Assembly: GCA_023391725.1 (NCBI GenBank)
Contig: JAEWAH010000056.1
Coordinates: forward strand, 1-10,641
DNA length: 10,641 bases
Reading direction: 5' to 3'
Origin: Bacillota bacterium
GTDB taxonomy: Bacteria > Bacillota > Clostridia > Christensenellales > Aristaeellaceae
The position numbers and the translations under genes are program-made. Below are positions 1 through 6,157 of this stretch, piece by piece. Below the pieces are notes generated by a model. That model saw nothing but the letters and a program-made list of their open reading frames with translations. It was not told the origin of the DNA and did no database searches. Position 1 is the stretch's first letter. Each line of letters opens with the position of its first letter.

Positions 1-361
1 CAACATAAGTGGAAGGTCCGGCACCATCTGTTGAGATCCACCAGGAAACATAATAGATACCTGTGGCTGTAATGGTTGCGACACCTGTAACTGTATTATA
101 AGAAATATTTATACTTTGGTCATTTACCACTGTATTAAAAATGACAGGGCTGCCATTCGCAACAGTTTCTCCTGCAGTTAACAATACTTCGATACCTCTT
201 AGCTGAGCACCAGGTCCAGCTGCGCCGGTAGGTCCGGTAGGTCCGGTAGGTCCGGTAGGCCCTGTGCCTGTGGCTCCCGTCGCCCCGGTAGGCCCGGTGG
301 GTCCGGTTGCGCCTGTAGGTCCGGTGGGTCCTGTGCCTGTGGCTCCCGTGGCGGCAGTCAG
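1..361 (-). CDS. Collagen-like (Gly-X-Y) protein, 3' part only, no start visible
   Basis: Read on the minus strand, 361 to about 205 encodes Gly-X-Y triplets rich in GPT and GAT, followed by a non-collagen C-terminal domain (LRGIEVLLTAGETV, then alternating beta-type sequence ending in YYVSWWIS) that runs off the window edge. This is the layout of BclA-like collagen proteins of Bacillota, in which the C-terminal domain trimerises and the protein is often on the spore surface (family knowledge). The odd part is the 5' end. An in-frame TAA lies at 362-364 and no ATG, GTG or TTG follows until inside the C-terminal domain, so the repeat opens abruptly. The sequence upstream in the same frame does not look like an N-terminus of this family. 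It may be a 5'-truncated pseudogene, a recombination product, or an assembly collapse in the repeat. Identity as collagen-like is firm; integrity is doubtful. Confidence 0.72.
   Translation of the reverse strand, partial: MTAATGATGTGPTGPTGATGPTGPTGATGATGTGPTGPTGPTGPTGAAGPGAQLRGIEVLLTAGETVANGSPVIFNTVVNDQSINISYNTVTGVATITATGIYYVSWWISTDGAGPSTYV
205..357 (-). repeat. Gly-X-Y coding repeat with an in-frame 69-bp duplication
   Basis: The collagen segment is internally repetitive DNA. The 20-base plus-strand string at 261-280 (cctgtgcctgtggctcccgt) recurs exactly at 330-349, 69 bp or 23 codons away, so the frame is kept. Four near-identical ggtccggta units (GPT codons) lie at 230-260. Both copies of the long unit carry the same break in the triplet pattern, GAT-GT-GPT, which supports duplication of a whole block. 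This is a coding repeat, not a CRISPR array. Confidence 0.7.
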
Positions 362-468
362 TTATGTACAACCGTGGAAATCCGCGCAGCTGCTAGGTTT
401 CCGAGTAAGCGGACCAGCCATCCATGCTTCAGACATTGCAAGCCCGCTTCCGTCATGAAGTGATTCAT
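358..468 (-). CDS. Candidate small protein, 36 aa
   Basis: ATG at 468 is preceded on the minus strand by GGGAGGTGG about 6-9 bases upstream, one of the best ribosome binding sites in the window. The 36-residue product begins MNHFMTEAGLQCLKHG, carries a short hydrophobic and basic stretch (WLVRLLGNLAAARI) that could form an amphipathic helix, and ends at TGA 358-360. I do not recognise the protein. It ends within a few bases of the point where the collagen frame opens (TAA at 362-364 in that frame), so it may be a genuine small gene, or the surviving 5' end of a gene joined to collagen sequence by recombination. A ribosomal frameshift into the collagen frame is possible but has no specific support. 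Function unknown. Confidence 0.4.
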   Translation of the reverse strand: MNHFMTEAGLQCLKHGWLVRLLGNLAAARISTVVHN

Positions 469-527
469 AGCATACCACCTCCCTGGTATGGTTGTAGGGA
501 GAATTGGAAGGGCTGCATACATAAGGG

Positions 528-587
528 CCTATGCCATGATACCGATCAGCCGATTGCAAGAAAAGGCTGTCTTTATCGTGGCATAGG
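528..587. repeat. Large imperfect inverted repeat (60-nt hairpin)
   Basis: CCTATGCCATGATA at 528-541 is complementary to TATCGTGGCATAGG at 574-587 over 14 positions. The one non-Watson-Crick position is a G-U wobble if plus-strand RNA is made, but an A-C mismatch in minus-strand RNA. A second inner stem is CAGCC 547-551 with GGCTG 565-569. Neither side is followed by a T-tract, so it is a poor intrinsic terminator, although it lies in the gap after the GH10 stop codon and before the small ORF. It could be a structured RNA element, a mobile-repeat remnant or a processing hairpin. No gene is seen in 469-621. Confidence 0.5.
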
Positions 588-621
588 CTGAAAAACACAG
601 AAAGGGCCCAAGGGGTATAGA

Positions 622-1866
622 TTATGGGATTTGTATCCGGATAACGTGCGCATCATCACTTCCGGTATAAAAACTCTCGCGAAGCAAATCCTGCTTGACC
701 GTTGTTTTTTTGCCGTAACAATCGATGGTAATATCATAGCTGCCAAAGAAAAGGCGCGTTCCGCAAACACCATTGGACCCGGTCACAAGGTCGGCGTCGG
801 TATGCCATTCACGGTGGATCAAGTCATATAATGTATTGTATACTGGCTTGATCTTCAGATCCTCCGTAACAACGCCGGCTGGCGCGCCAAGCCAGCGGTG
901 GTCGGTGAAGTCAAACCAGGACAGCGCCTCCGTTGCCGGGTGGCTGAACACCAGCGTGTAGAAGTCGCGGGCGTATTCAGCCTGGGAATAAAGATCCTCC
1001 TCGGTTTCTTTCCAAAGGTTTTCGGAATTTGACTGGTAATTGAGCGGCCCTGCGGGCACGCCGCTCGCGATGGAGCACTCCGGGAAATGAATAGGCCATC
1101 CAAAGGATGCTGCGCGCTCGATGGTATCCAACGTTTCCTGATAGCCCCAGCGTTCCTTGTGCATATGGCTCTGCATACCAAGTATATCAATATCAATATC
1201 GTTTTCCCGCATCCCGTGTAAAAAGTTGTAGTATTCATCCGCATGAACGTTCCAGTCACCATAAAGCAGCTTTGCATCGGGCTTGAATGACCGAACAAGC
1301 TGTGTTCCAAACTTCATCATATTCATGGGACCGTATTGGCGAACCCAGCGGGATACCGGCGTATCAAAACGGTCGTTCACAGTAGTTTCATTGGCAACGT
1401 CAAAGAATTCAAAATCGTTCCCATGAAGCGTCATAAGCCTGGATATACGCTCGGTGTATAACTCCTTGATATCATCGGTGTAACTGATCCATTCGGGTAT
1501 GAGCTCATGCCAGATCAGCGCATGCAGCTTCTTTTTCAGGTTGTGCTCTTTTGCCCATTGGATTAGGTTTGATGTATACGGCTCGTTGTACGCATGCCGC
1601 TTTGGTTCATACCAGCTCCAATGATAAGGTATCATTGTGTAGTTGAACACTTTTATGAACTCTTCGGTGAACAGATCGTTCATTTCCTTGGTTCTATATT
1701 TGCCATATTGGTAGCAAACTGCGCCGAACAGGTACTGGTGGTTTTTCATGCGGACGGTGACGGCTGCATTTTCAACCGGCTTTCCATCATGCAAAACGAA
1801 TATTTCCACATCCTTTTGGCGTACCTGCCTGATACGCTGCCGGGCATTTAGAATGATGTCGCTCAC
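622..1866 (-). CDS. GH10-family glycosidase (endo-1,4-beta-xylanase-like), probably cytoplasmic
   Basis: The 414-residue protein starts at GTG 1866 with GAGG about 8 bases upstream. Residues 18-50 look like a short beta-rich N-terminal segment; the rest follows the GH10 (beta/alpha)8 order: IWHELIPEW at 118-126, the acid/base motif DVANE with Glu160, the MQSH motif at 231-234, the nucleophile motif FPEC with Glu263, and late aromatic residues around WFDFTDHRW 318-325. Residues 360-414 form an extra C-terminal beta-type tail. GH10 enzymes are retaining and usually cut xylan internally. There is no signal peptide or membrane segment, so the enzyme should act inside the cell on imported short glycosides, not on polymer. 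It is the last gene of the rpiB-alsE operon, about 30 bases after alsE, which ties it to rare-sugar metabolism. The fold is well supported; xylan as substrate is not. Confidence 0.85.
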   Translation of the reverse strand: MSDIILNARQRIRQVRQKDVEIFVLHDGKPVENAAVTVRMKNHQYLFGAVCYQYGKYRTKEMNDLFTEEFIKVFNYTMIPYHWSWYEPKRHAYNEPYTSNLIQWAKEHNLKKKLHALIWHELIPEWISYTDDIKELYTERISRLMTLHGNDFEFFDVANETTVNDRFDTPVSRWVRQYGPMNMMKFGTQLVRSFKPDAKLLYGDWNVHADEYYNFLHGMRENDIDIDILGMQSHMHKERWGYQETLDTIERAASFGWPIHFPECSIASGVPAGPLNYQSNSENLWKETEEDLYSQAEYARDFYTLVFSHPATEALSWFDFTDHRWLGAPAGVVTEDLKIKPVYNTLYDLIHREWHTDADLVTGSNGVCGTRLFFGSYDITIDCYGKKTTVKQDLLRESFYTGSDDAHVIRIQIP

Positions 1867-1895
1867 GTTTGTTTCCTCTTCTGCCGGTATGATTG

Positions 1896-2567
1896 CTATT
1901 TATGCATGAAACCTTCTTTTACCATTCTAACGCCTGTCTCTATGCCCAGTGCGGGATCAAACACACTGGAGGAGCCAACTACAAATATCGATGCGCCGGC
2001 GGATTCCATTTTAGGAATGTTTTCAAAGCTGCAGTTCCCGTCCACCTCGATGGGGATGCTTTCATAGCCCCGTTCATTTAGCATGAGTCGGGCAGCCTTC
2101 ACCTTTTGCAGCGTCTGCGACACCAGCTTTTGCCCTGCGAAGCCCGGGTTCACCGTCATGATCAGCAGCATGCCGATATCTGGCAGCACTTCCTCAACAA
2201 AGCACAACGGCGTGGCGGGATTGATGGCCAGCGCGGGGGTGGCCCCCTGGTCCTTGATCAGCTTCAACGTCCGCTGCAGATGCTTGTCTGTTTCCAGATG
2301 AACAGAAACGATGTCGCCTTCCCCAAACGCCAGCCAGGGGAGGCATTCCGCGGGGTGCTCCACCATCAGGTGGATATCCAGGGGCAGCAGGCCCAGCTTC
2401 TTCACGGCCCGGATGGTTTCGGTGGACAGCATCAGGTTGGGTACAAAATGGCCGTCCATCATATCACAATGAAAATAATCCGCTCCGCTGGCATGAAGCC
2501 GGCGCAAGTCGTCGCCCATGGCCAGGGGAGAAGCGCACATGATGGATGCCGATATCTTTGATTGCAT
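1896..2567 (-). CDS. alsE: D-allulose-6-phosphate 3-epimerase (ribulose-phosphate 3-epimerase family)
   Basis: A 223-residue TIM-barrel epimerase. The metal and catalytic residues of the family are in place: Ser8 in ISAS, His33 and Asp35 in YFHCDMMDGHFVPN, His66 in DIHLMVE, and Asp176 in EVDGN, with the phosphate loop MTVNPGFAGQK at 137-147. After the last aspartate it reads DGNCS rather than the DGGV typical of pentose-phosphate epimerase, which is closer to the AlsE branch (as recalled from E. coli AlsE). The inferred reaction is D-allulose-6-P to fructose-6-P. ATG at 2567 has AAGGAGAAGG just upstream, and the gene starts 15 bases after the rpiB stop. Together with rpiB and the alsK-like kinase it completes D-allose breakdown. 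Ribulose-5-P epimerase activity is the alternative. Confidence 0.85.
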   Translation of the reverse strand: MQSKISASIMCASPLAMGDDLRRLHASGADYFHCDMMDGHFVPNLMLSTETIRAVKKLGLLPLDIHLMVEHPAECLPWLAFGEGDIVSVHLETDKHLQRTLKLIKDQGATPALAINPATPLCFVEEVLPDIGMLLIMTVNPGFAGQKLVSQTLQKVKAARLMLNERGYESIPIEVDGNCSFENIPKMESAGASIFVVGSSSVFDPALGIETGVRMVKEGFMHK

Positions 2568-2582
2568 AGCCTTCTCCTTTTC

Positions 2583-3029
2583 CTAACCGTTTTGCTCCAG
2601 GGCGCTGATCATATCCACGCGGTTTTGGTGGCGCCCGCCTTCAAAAGAGGCGCTTAAAAATGCATCCACGATTTCTTTTGCCACATCCAGCCCCACAACA
2701 CGGGCGCCAAAGGCGATGATGTTGGCATCGTTATGCATGCGGGCCATCTTGGCGCTGTAGGTTTCAGAACAAACAGCAGCCCGAATACCCTTTACCTTGT
2801 TGGCTGCCAGGGAAATGCCGATGCCTGTGCCGCAGATCAGCACACCCAGATCGCAGCTGCCGGAGGCAACGGCCCTGGCTACCTTTTCCCCATAAACGGG
2901 ATAATCGCACCGCGCTTCTCCATCAGGGCCAAAGTCTATGACAGCATATCCTTTTTCATGCAGATAGGCTGCAATCTGAAGCCTTAAAGGATATCCTACA
3001 TGGTCTGAACCGATAGCAATACGCATCAT
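2583..3029 (-). CDS. rpiB: RpiB-type sugar-phosphate isomerase (allose-6-P / ribose-5-P)
   Basis: A 148-residue LacAB/RpiB isomerase. It has the N-terminal motif IAIGSDHVG (Asp9, His10), catalytic Cys66 followed by GTGIG at 67-71, and His99 in MHNDANI. RpiB interconverts ribose-5-P and ribulose-5-P and in E. coli also allose-6-P and allulose-6-P. Next to alsE and an alsK-like kinase, the second role is the likely one here. I place the start at ATG 3029 (ATG 3026 also possible) because AAGGAG lies 6 bases upstream and the typical N-terminus begins there. A longer in-frame start at 3071 would add 14 unlike residues and run through the operator at 3054-3069, so I reject it. This is the first gene of the operon rpiB-alsE-GH10. 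Confidence 0.9.
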   Translation of the reverse strand: MMRIAIGSDHVGYPLRLQIAAYLHEKGYAVIDFGPDGEARCDYPVYGEKVARAVASGSCDLGVLICGTGIGISLAANKVKGIRAAVCSETYSAKMARMHNDANIIAFGARVVGLDVAKEIVDAFLSASFEGGRHQNRVDMISALEQNG

Positions 3030-3053
3030 ATACAGCTCCTTGTTTATGCAATA

Positions 3054-3069
3054 GGGGAAACGTTTATCC
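3054..3069 (-). promoter_or_regulatory. Operator copy 1, in the rpiB leader
   Basis: On the minus strand it reads GGATAAACGTTTCCCC, matching the shared motif GGATAAACGTTTATCC at 14 of 16 positions, around an AAACGTTT core. It lies about 44 bases after the -10 box and 24 bases before the rpiB start, so a bound protein could block elongation. A CG-centred palindrome of this size is typical of LacI/GalR repressors (inference). Confidence 0.7.
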
Positions 3070-3113
3070 ATTGAGACAAAACAGTGCTTTATCTACTTCT
3101 TCTAAGCATCCAT

Positions 3114-3142
3114 AGCATACCGTTTTATCGTCATTTTGTCAA
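3114..3142 (-). promoter_or_regulatory. Promoter of rpiB-alsE-GH10
   Basis: On the minus strand, TTGACA (3142-3137), a 17-base spacer, then TATGCT (3119-3114). This is a near-consensus sigma-A promoter. The expected start of transcription is near 3107, which gives a leader of about 78 bases carrying operator copy 1. Confidence 0.75.
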
Positions 3143-3183
3143 TAAATCAAGAAGCTGTTTATACTGTTTTGGGTCATTCGGGT

Positions 3184-3212
3184 TTGACAACGCAAAAAAA
3201 ATATGCTACGCT
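3184..3212 (+). promoter_or_regulatory. Promoter of alsK
   Basis: TTGACA 3184-3189, a 17-base spacer, then TACGCT 3207-3212 with an extended -10 TG at 3204-3205. It is divergent from the rpiB promoter, with about 41 bases between the two -35 boxes. That gap holds two CTGTTT copies 9 bases apart (3155 and 3164). Confidence 0.75.
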
Positions 3213-3224
3213 GTGAATAAGGTT

Positions 3225-3240
3225 AGTTAAACGTTATTCC
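3225..3240 (+). promoter_or_regulatory. Operator copy 2, before alsK
   Basis: AGTTAAACGTTATTCC matches the shared motif GGATAAACGTTTATCC at 12 of 16 positions and is the weakest of the four copies. It starts 12 bases after the -10 box, which fits repression at or just after the transcription start. Confidence 0.55.
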
Positions 3241-3295
3241 AATCAAAACTGTTGGATCATATATCGTGTCAGGAGAATCGGGAAGGGATGATTTT

Positions 3296-4192
3296 GTGAC
3301 GCAGACCGTTACTTTGGGGCTGGATATAGGGGGTACCCATGTACGCATGGGGCTGGTGGATCCTTCGGGTGAGCTTACGCATTTCACCATGTACAAGACG
3401 GCTGATTTTATTCGGGAAGGCTTTGTGGGCACGCTTTCTAACACGATACTATCTTACCTTGATGCCCATTTGAACAGCCGTCCCCTGCATACGGTATCTA
3501 TGGGATTCCCTTCCGCCATTGACAAGACATGCCGGGTGCTGTATTCCACGCCAAGCATACCGGGGCTTTCCAATATTGATATTGTCTCGGAAATGGAAAA
3601 CCGCCTTCATCTGCCTGTCTGCATCAGCCGGGATGTGAACATGCTGTATTTATATGATGCCCGCCGCTACAGCCTGCCGAATGAAGGGGTGGTAATCGGC
3701 GTGTATTTTGGCACCGGAATTGGAAATGCCATTGCCATAAACGGACAGCTTCTAAAAGGTAAAAACGGCGTGGCGGGGGAATTGGGGCATATTCCCGTAT
3801 GGGGGAAAAGCGATGCCTGCGGCTGCGGCAATGACGGATGCATGGAATTGTATGCCGCCGGCCAGGCGCTTGCAAGGCTGCGCAGCACCCATTTTGCCGA
3901 TACCCCCATGGAGGATGTGTTTGCGCGCCACGGCGGGGATGAGCGGCTGGATGATTACCTGGAAGCGATGACGCTGCCCCTTGCCACGGAAATCAACCTG
4001 CTTGATCCCGAGGCTGTGGTGCTGGGTGGCGGCGTTCTTCAAATGAAGGGTTTCCCCCGGGATGTGCTGGAACGAAAACTTCGCGCCCATGTGCGCAAGC
4101 CCTATCCCGAAAGTACCCTGAACCTTATCTATTCTGATTTGCAGCAGAAGAACGGCGTCATTGGGGCCGGATACTATGGATTTATGCAATAA
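3296..4192 (+). CDS. alsK: ROK-family sugar kinase, D-allose kinase type
   Basis: A 298-residue ROK kinase. The ATP-binding loop LGLDIGGTH is at residues 7-15, the catalytic aspartate is Asp113 in ISRDVNM, GELGH is at 161-165, and the zinc site is His165 with Cys175, Cys177 and Cys182 in CGCGNDGC. Long stretches resemble E. coli AlsK as I recall it, such as MGFPSAIDK, STPSIPGL and INLLDPEAVVLGGGV, so D-allose is the best substrate guess; other hexoses remain possible. There is no N-terminal helix-turn-helix, so it is a kinase and not a ROK repressor. I take GTG 3296 as start because GGAAGGGA lies 7 bases upstream; GTG 3266 would add 10 residues with a weaker site. It has its own promoter and operator, divergent from rpiB-alsE. 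Confidence 0.87.
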   Translation: MTQTVTLGLDIGGTHVRMGLVDPSGELTHFTMYKTADFIREGFVGTLSNTILSYLDAHLNSRPLHTVSMGFPSAIDKTCRVLYSTPSIPGLSNIDIVSEMENRLHLPVCISRDVNMLYLYDARRYSLPNEGVVIGVYFGTGIGNAIAINGQLLKGKNGVAGELGHIPVWGKSDACGCGNDGCMELYAAGQALARLRSTHFADTPMEDVFARHGGDERLDDYLEAMTLPLATEINLLDPEAVVLGGGVLQMKGFPRDVLERKLRAHVRKPYPESTLNLIYSDLQQKNGVIGAGYYGFMQ

Positions 4193-4200
4193 GCCTAGTG

Positions 4201-4261
4201 GCGGATGATACAGCAAAACACGATTCCCGCATGCGATGGGAATCGTGTTTTGTTTATCCGC
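4201..4261. terminator. Bidirectional intrinsic terminator between alsK and the ribokinase gene
   Basis: AAAACACGATTCCC at 4215-4228 pairs perfectly with GGGAATCGTGTTTT at 4238-4251 across a 9-base loop, with three more possible pairs outside. A further outer pairing is GCGGAT 4201-4206 with ATCCGC 4256-4261. A-tracts on one arm and T-tracts on the other let it work in both directions, as expected between two convergent operons. Confidence 0.88.
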
Positions 4262-4300
4262 TGCTTTGCGGCGGGCTGGCCTATATCCTCCCCCGCGCGA

Positions 4301-5227
4301 TCATCCATCTGCCCATATGGTATCCATCAGAACCTGGGCTTCCTTCATGCTGGGCATGCCGGTCTGGGCGCCCAGCTTGGTCACAGACAGGGCTGCCGCC
4401 GCGTTGGCCAGCACAACTGCCTTTTCAAGCGAATAGCCTTGGGCAAGGCCTGCCGCCAGGCCGCCGTTGAAAGTATCCCCGGCAGCGGTGGAATCCACCG
4501 CCTTCACCTTAAAGGAGGGAATGTGCGTCCAGCTATCCTCCAAAGCAATGTATGCCCCGTCGGCTCCCGATTTGTGCACCACGCAGGAAACGCCCATTTG
4601 TATCAGGTGCCGCGCCCGCTCCTGTATCCCCGCGCTTTCCGCAAGATCGCCGGTGATGGTTACAAGCTCTGTGGCGTTGGGGGTGACAATGCTTACCTTG
4701 GAAAGCAATTCCCGGCTTAAAGGCCTGGCGGGAGCGGGATCCAGAATAATTGTCTTGCCAAGGGCATGCAGCTTGTCAACCGCGGCCTGCACCGTTTCCA
4801 AAGGGATTTCCAGCTGCATAAGAAAGATATCGGCATCGCTGATCAGGGGGAATATCTCATCCAACCATGCCGGTGTGCAGGTATCGTTAGCCCCCGGCAC
4901 AACAATGATATGGTTTTCCCCCGCGTCATCCACTTCAATGGCGGCGATTCCGGTGCCTGTGCCTGTGTCCATGCCCAAGGTTTTTATCTGCGTACCGGTT
5001 TTCTCAAAATGCTCCATGTACATCCGGCCATAGATGTCGTCTCCTATCCGCCCGGCCATGGATGTCGGTATGCCCAAACGGGAGAGGGCTACCGCCTGAT
5101 TTGCGCCTTTGCCGCCGGGAATGGTTTGAAAGGAGGTGCCCCGCCTGGTTTCGCCAGGCTTTGGGAATTTGTCGGTCCGGGTGACCATGTCCATGTTAAT
5201 AGAACCGATGACACAGCATTTTTTCAT
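4301..5227 (-). CDS. rbsK: Ribokinase-type PfkB carbohydrate kinase
   Basis: A 308-residue PfkB kinase. The N-terminal signature PGGKGANQAVA is at 37-47, PNATEL at 183-188, VHKSGADGA at 217-225, and the ATP/anion-hole motif DSTAAGDTFNGG at 245-256 with catalytic base Asp251. The TAAGDTFNG wording is that of true ribokinases. The reaction is ATP-dependent phosphorylation of D-ribose or a related sugar at O5 or O6. ATG at 5227 has AAGGAG 8 bases upstream, and the gene begins 17 bases after the activase stop. As the last gene of the glycyl radical enzyme operon it may phosphorylate the substrate or product of that enzyme, so the real sugar may not be ribose. The symbol rests on family similarity only. 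Confidence 0.82.
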   Translation of the reverse strand: MKKCCVIGSINMDMVTRTDKFPKPGETRRGTSFQTIPGGKGANQAVALSRLGIPTSMAGRIGDDIYGRMYMEHFEKTGTQIKTLGMDTGTGTGIAAIEVDDAGENHIIVVPGANDTCTPAWLDEIFPLISDADIFLMQLEIPLETVQAAVDKLHALGKTIILDPAPARPLSRELLSKVSIVTPNATELVTITGDLAESAGIQERARHLIQMGVSCVVHKSGADGAYIALEDSWTHIPSFKVKAVDSTAAGDTFNGGLAAGLAQGYSLEKAVVLANAAAALSVTKLGAQTGMPSMKEAQVLMDTIWADG

Positions 5228-5244
5228 ACAATCCGCTCCTTAGC

Positions 5245-6156
5245 TTAGCCCCAAACCACAGGGCGCTTTGTGTGCGCATGAAAATAAGCAAGAACTTCCT
5301 GCTTTTGATCCGGGCCCATGTCGGGCAGATGAGACAGCGTATAGGGTTTTCCCAATTGCTTGTATTTGGCTGTTCCCATCCGATGGTACGCCATCAATTC
5401 GGCCCGGGGAATTTGGGGGTATTGCTCAAGCAAGGCAATAATGCCGTCATAATGGGCAGTTTCTGTGTTGCAGCCGGGAATGATGGGACAGCGCAGGATG
5501 ACGGCTGCCCCAAGCTTACAAAGCATATCCAGGTTATGAAGGATGTGCTGGTTGCCGGCTCCGGTCAATGTCTGATGCAATGCCTGATCCGTAGCCTTGT
5601 AGTCATATAAAAATACATCTGTCAGCTTTGCCGCCTGCCTGAGGGCATCTTCCTCCACATAGCCGCAGGTTTCTATGCATGTATGCAGGTTTTGTTCCTT
5701 GGCAGCACCCAAAAGCGCTAGGGTGAACTCCGGCTGCATCAGCGGCTCGCCGCCGGAGATGGTGATTCCGCCGCCGGAGGTATCGTAGTACCGCTTATCC
5801 TTCATGACCTCTTGGATGACATCCTCCGCCGTTACGCCTCTGCCGCTCAAAGCCAGCGCGTCATAAGCGCAGGCCTCCACACAGGCGCCGCAGGCAATGC
5901 ACTTGTCAAAATCCACCTGATGCCGCTCAGAGGTAACATGGTGGACATCCGCCGGACACACCTTTTCACAGGCGCCGCAGCGCACGCAGGCGGATTCCAC
6001 ATACCGCAGCTGCACCTTGGGGCTTACGCTTTCCGGGTTATGGCACCACAGGCACCGAAGGGGGCAGCCCTTTAAAAAGACCGTGGTGCGGATGCCCGGC
6101 CCGTCATCCACCGAAAAGCGCTGAATATCTGTGATGAGTCCTTTTATGGCAGCCAT
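5245..6156 (-). CDS. Glycyl radical enzyme activase (radical SAM, two extra 4Fe-4S clusters)
   Basis: A 303-residue activase that makes the glycyl radical on its partner enzyme. The radical SAM motif is Cys31, Cys35, Cys38 in GCPLRCLWCHNP. Two ferredoxin-type sets follow: Cys57, 60, 63, 67 and Cys86, 89, 92, 96. The SAM-binding SGGEP is at 134-138. The ferredoxin insert marks the activases of the dehydratase/lyase/decarboxylase type of glycyl radical enzymes, as against the plain pyruvate formate-lyase activase. The ATG lies one base after the TGA of the glycyl radical enzyme gene, with no clear ribosome binding site, so translation is probably coupled. A longer in-frame start at 6213 lies inside the upstream gene and encodes non-family sequence; I reject it. 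Confidence 0.93.
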   Translation of the reverse strand: MAAIKGLITDIQRFSVDDGPGIRTTVFLKGCPLRCLWCHNPESVSPKVQLRYVESACVRCGACEKVCPADVHHVTSERHQVDFDKCIACGACVEACAYDALALSGRGVTAEDVIQEVMKDKRYYDTSGGGITISGGEPLMQPEFTLALLGAAKEQNLHTCIETCGYVEEDALRQAAKLTDVFLYDYKATDQALHQTLTGAGNQHILHNLDMLCKLGAAVILRCPIIPGCNTETAHYDGIIALLEQYPQIPRAELMAYHRMGTAKYKQLGKPYTLSHLPDMGPDQKQEVLAYFHAHTKRPVVWG

Positions 6157-6157
6157 A

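Noticed and set aside
205..357. Regular short repeats that could suggest a CRISPR array
   Set aside because: The unit is 9 bp and multiples of three, has no spacers, and encodes Gly-X-Y triplets.
135..371. Minus-strand ORF of 78 codons rich in Arg, Thr, His and Tyr
   Set aside because: It is an out-of-frame reading of the collagen repeat; the real frame gives GPT/GAT triplets.
362..598. Minus-strand ORF of 78 codons in the collagen frame
   Set aside because: The translation has no protein-like character or family resemblance, runs through the hairpin, and ends at the TAA before the repeat. The other frame has the better ribosome binding site.
3030..3071. Longer N-terminus for RpiB from ATG 3071
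   Set aside because: It would place the operator inside the coding sequence and add residues unlike the family; the later ATG has AAGGAG at good spacing.
3296..4192. ROK protein as a transcriptional repressor
   Set aside because: It lacks the N-terminal helix-turn-helix domain of NagC/XylR-type ROK repressors and has kinase active-site residues and AlsK-like sequence.
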